Shown one piece after another: positions 14,989-15,637 of a DNA stretch of 15,637 nucleotides. The notes under the pieces were generated by a model that saw only the letters and a list, made by a program, of their open reading frames with translations, searched no databases and was not told the DNA's origin. The DNA is from JBLHLB01 sp047618505. GTDB taxonomy: Bacteria > Planctomycetota > UBA1135 > GCA-002686595. The translations under genes were made by a program, and so were the position numbers. Location: contig JBLHLB010000059.1 of the NCBI GenBank assembly GCA_047618505.1, positions 1 through 15,637 of the forward strand, in the 5' to 3' direction. Position 1 is the stretch's first letter; the number at the start of each line of letters is the position of its first letter.

Positions 14989-15637
14989 GCCCCCTTAGTA
15001 GCACGCCCATCCGCCCGGCTCCAGAAGGCAGGCAGGACGAGTAGGCTGGTGACCAAAGTTGCCATGACCCCGATCAAGGTAATCGCACCAAGGGAAGCGA
15101 TCGAAGGCGTTTGGGCTGTGATTAGAGATCCGAAGCCAAGCGCCGTCGTTGCGCTCGTGCGCCAGATCGCGGTGCCCGTGCTGCCCATGGGATCCCCGCC
15201 CTCCAGGCGCCGGAGGACCAGGTGCACACCATCATCGACACCGAGCCCAAGGATGAGGGGAATCGCCATCAGATTCCCCGGCGTGAGGGCAATGCCCAGG
15301 ATCGAAAGCAATCCCAGGGTCAGCCCGAAGCCGAGGCAGACCGGTACCATCGCCAAGAGCCCAGGCCGGATTCCACCAAGGCCGATCATCACGAAGAGAA
15401 GCACAAGACCTGTTGCGAGTTGAACCGCGCTGGAGAGCTCGCGCCGAAGGATCGGTGTGACCAGGTCGCCGATGCTATGGGGATCAGCGATGAGGGCGTC
15501 GTCTCCAAAAGCATCACCAAGTGCCTCGCGCAACAGACCGCGCTCTTCGCGCTGGCGCAGGTCGCCTCTGGGATAGACGTCGACGCGCCAGAAATCCTCG
15601 CTAGCACCACCTGCATCGTCCAAGGCCACCCGGAACT
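14985..15637 (-). CDS. MMPL/RND-family exporter, C-terminal part (partial at window end)
   Basis: The frame is open to the end of the window, so the N-terminal half lies beyond it. The visible part, about 217 residues, ends a periplasmic loop and then holds five hydrophobic segments: 'LATGLVLLFVMIGLGG', 'GLLAMVPVCLGFGLTLGLL', 'LMAIPLILGLGVDDGVHLVL', 'TTALGFGSLI' and 'LGAITLIGVMATLVTSLLVLPAFW'. The GLGVDDGVHL motif is the proton-relay segment of MMPL/RND proteins, where the Asp pair is essential. This is an inner-membrane, proton-driven lipid or lipopeptide exporter. The stop TGA overlaps the LolA-like ATG by 4 bases (ATGA). Substrate not known; partnering with the LolA-like carrier suggests an envelope lipid. 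Confidence 0.85.
   Translation of the reverse strand, partial: FRVALDDAGGASEDFWRVDVYPRGDLRQREERGLLREALGDAFGDDALIADPHSIGDLVTPILRRELSSAVQLATGLVLLFVMIGLGGIRPGLLAMVPVCLGFGLTLGLLSILGIALTPGNLMAIPLILGLGVDDGVHLVLRRLEGGDPMGSTGTAIWRTSATTALGFGSLITAQTPSIASLGAITLIGVMATLVTSLLVLPAFWSRADGRATKGA

Overview
The window is high-GC bacterial chromosomal DNA. It carries many exported proteins, few Shine-Dalgarno sequences, and repeated use of a particular C-terminal beta-rich module after the words 'LGTTW'. Together with the secreted sulfatase-fold lipoprotein, the FG-GAP propeller, the exported VOC protein and the IPT-like protease, this suggests a marine or environmental Planctomycetota (the deep-branching group of strains such as Poly30). 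That placement is inference from protein style; there is no rRNA marker here.

Layout. 1-447 (+) is the 3' end of a secreted protein ending in the C-terminal module, followed by a hairpin (503-537). 636-2639 (+) is a secreted lysyl-endopeptidase-like serine protease, and 2702-4705 (+) is an alkaline-phosphatase-superfamily (sulfatase-like) lipoprotein. 4706-5179 has no intact gene: it holds a decayed histidine-kinase ATPase fragment and a hairpin. 5180-8284 (-) is a very large lipoprotein with a bacterial Ig-like segment. 8285-9022 is a long divergent gap. 9023-10603 (+) is a seven-blade FG-GAP propeller with the same C-terminal module as the first gene.

10736-11818 is a scrambled patch. A secreted SnoaL/NTF2-like gene stops at a TAG inside its second domain. 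About 135 bp later come traces of a LytS-type sensor kinase on the other strand, and then the 5' part of an outer-membrane beta-barrel gene, also on the minus strand. All three lose their similarity at sharp points, so this looks like an old rearrangement scar.

12146-13072 (-) is an MscS mechanosensitive channel with a strong hairpin behind it. 13342-13899 (+) is an exported VOC/glyoxalase-fold protein. 13946 to the window end (-) is a tightly overlapping operon, read right to left: MMPL/RND-type exporter (partial), LolA-like periplasmic carrier, and a YheU-family small protein. The first two form a plausible envelope lipid or lipoprotein trafficking pair.

No CRISPR array, insertion sequence, tRNA, rRNA or defence system was found. 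The most interesting signals are the C-terminal module shared by the secreted proteins, the gene graveyard at about 11.3-11.8 kb, and the MMPL-LolA-YheU coupling.
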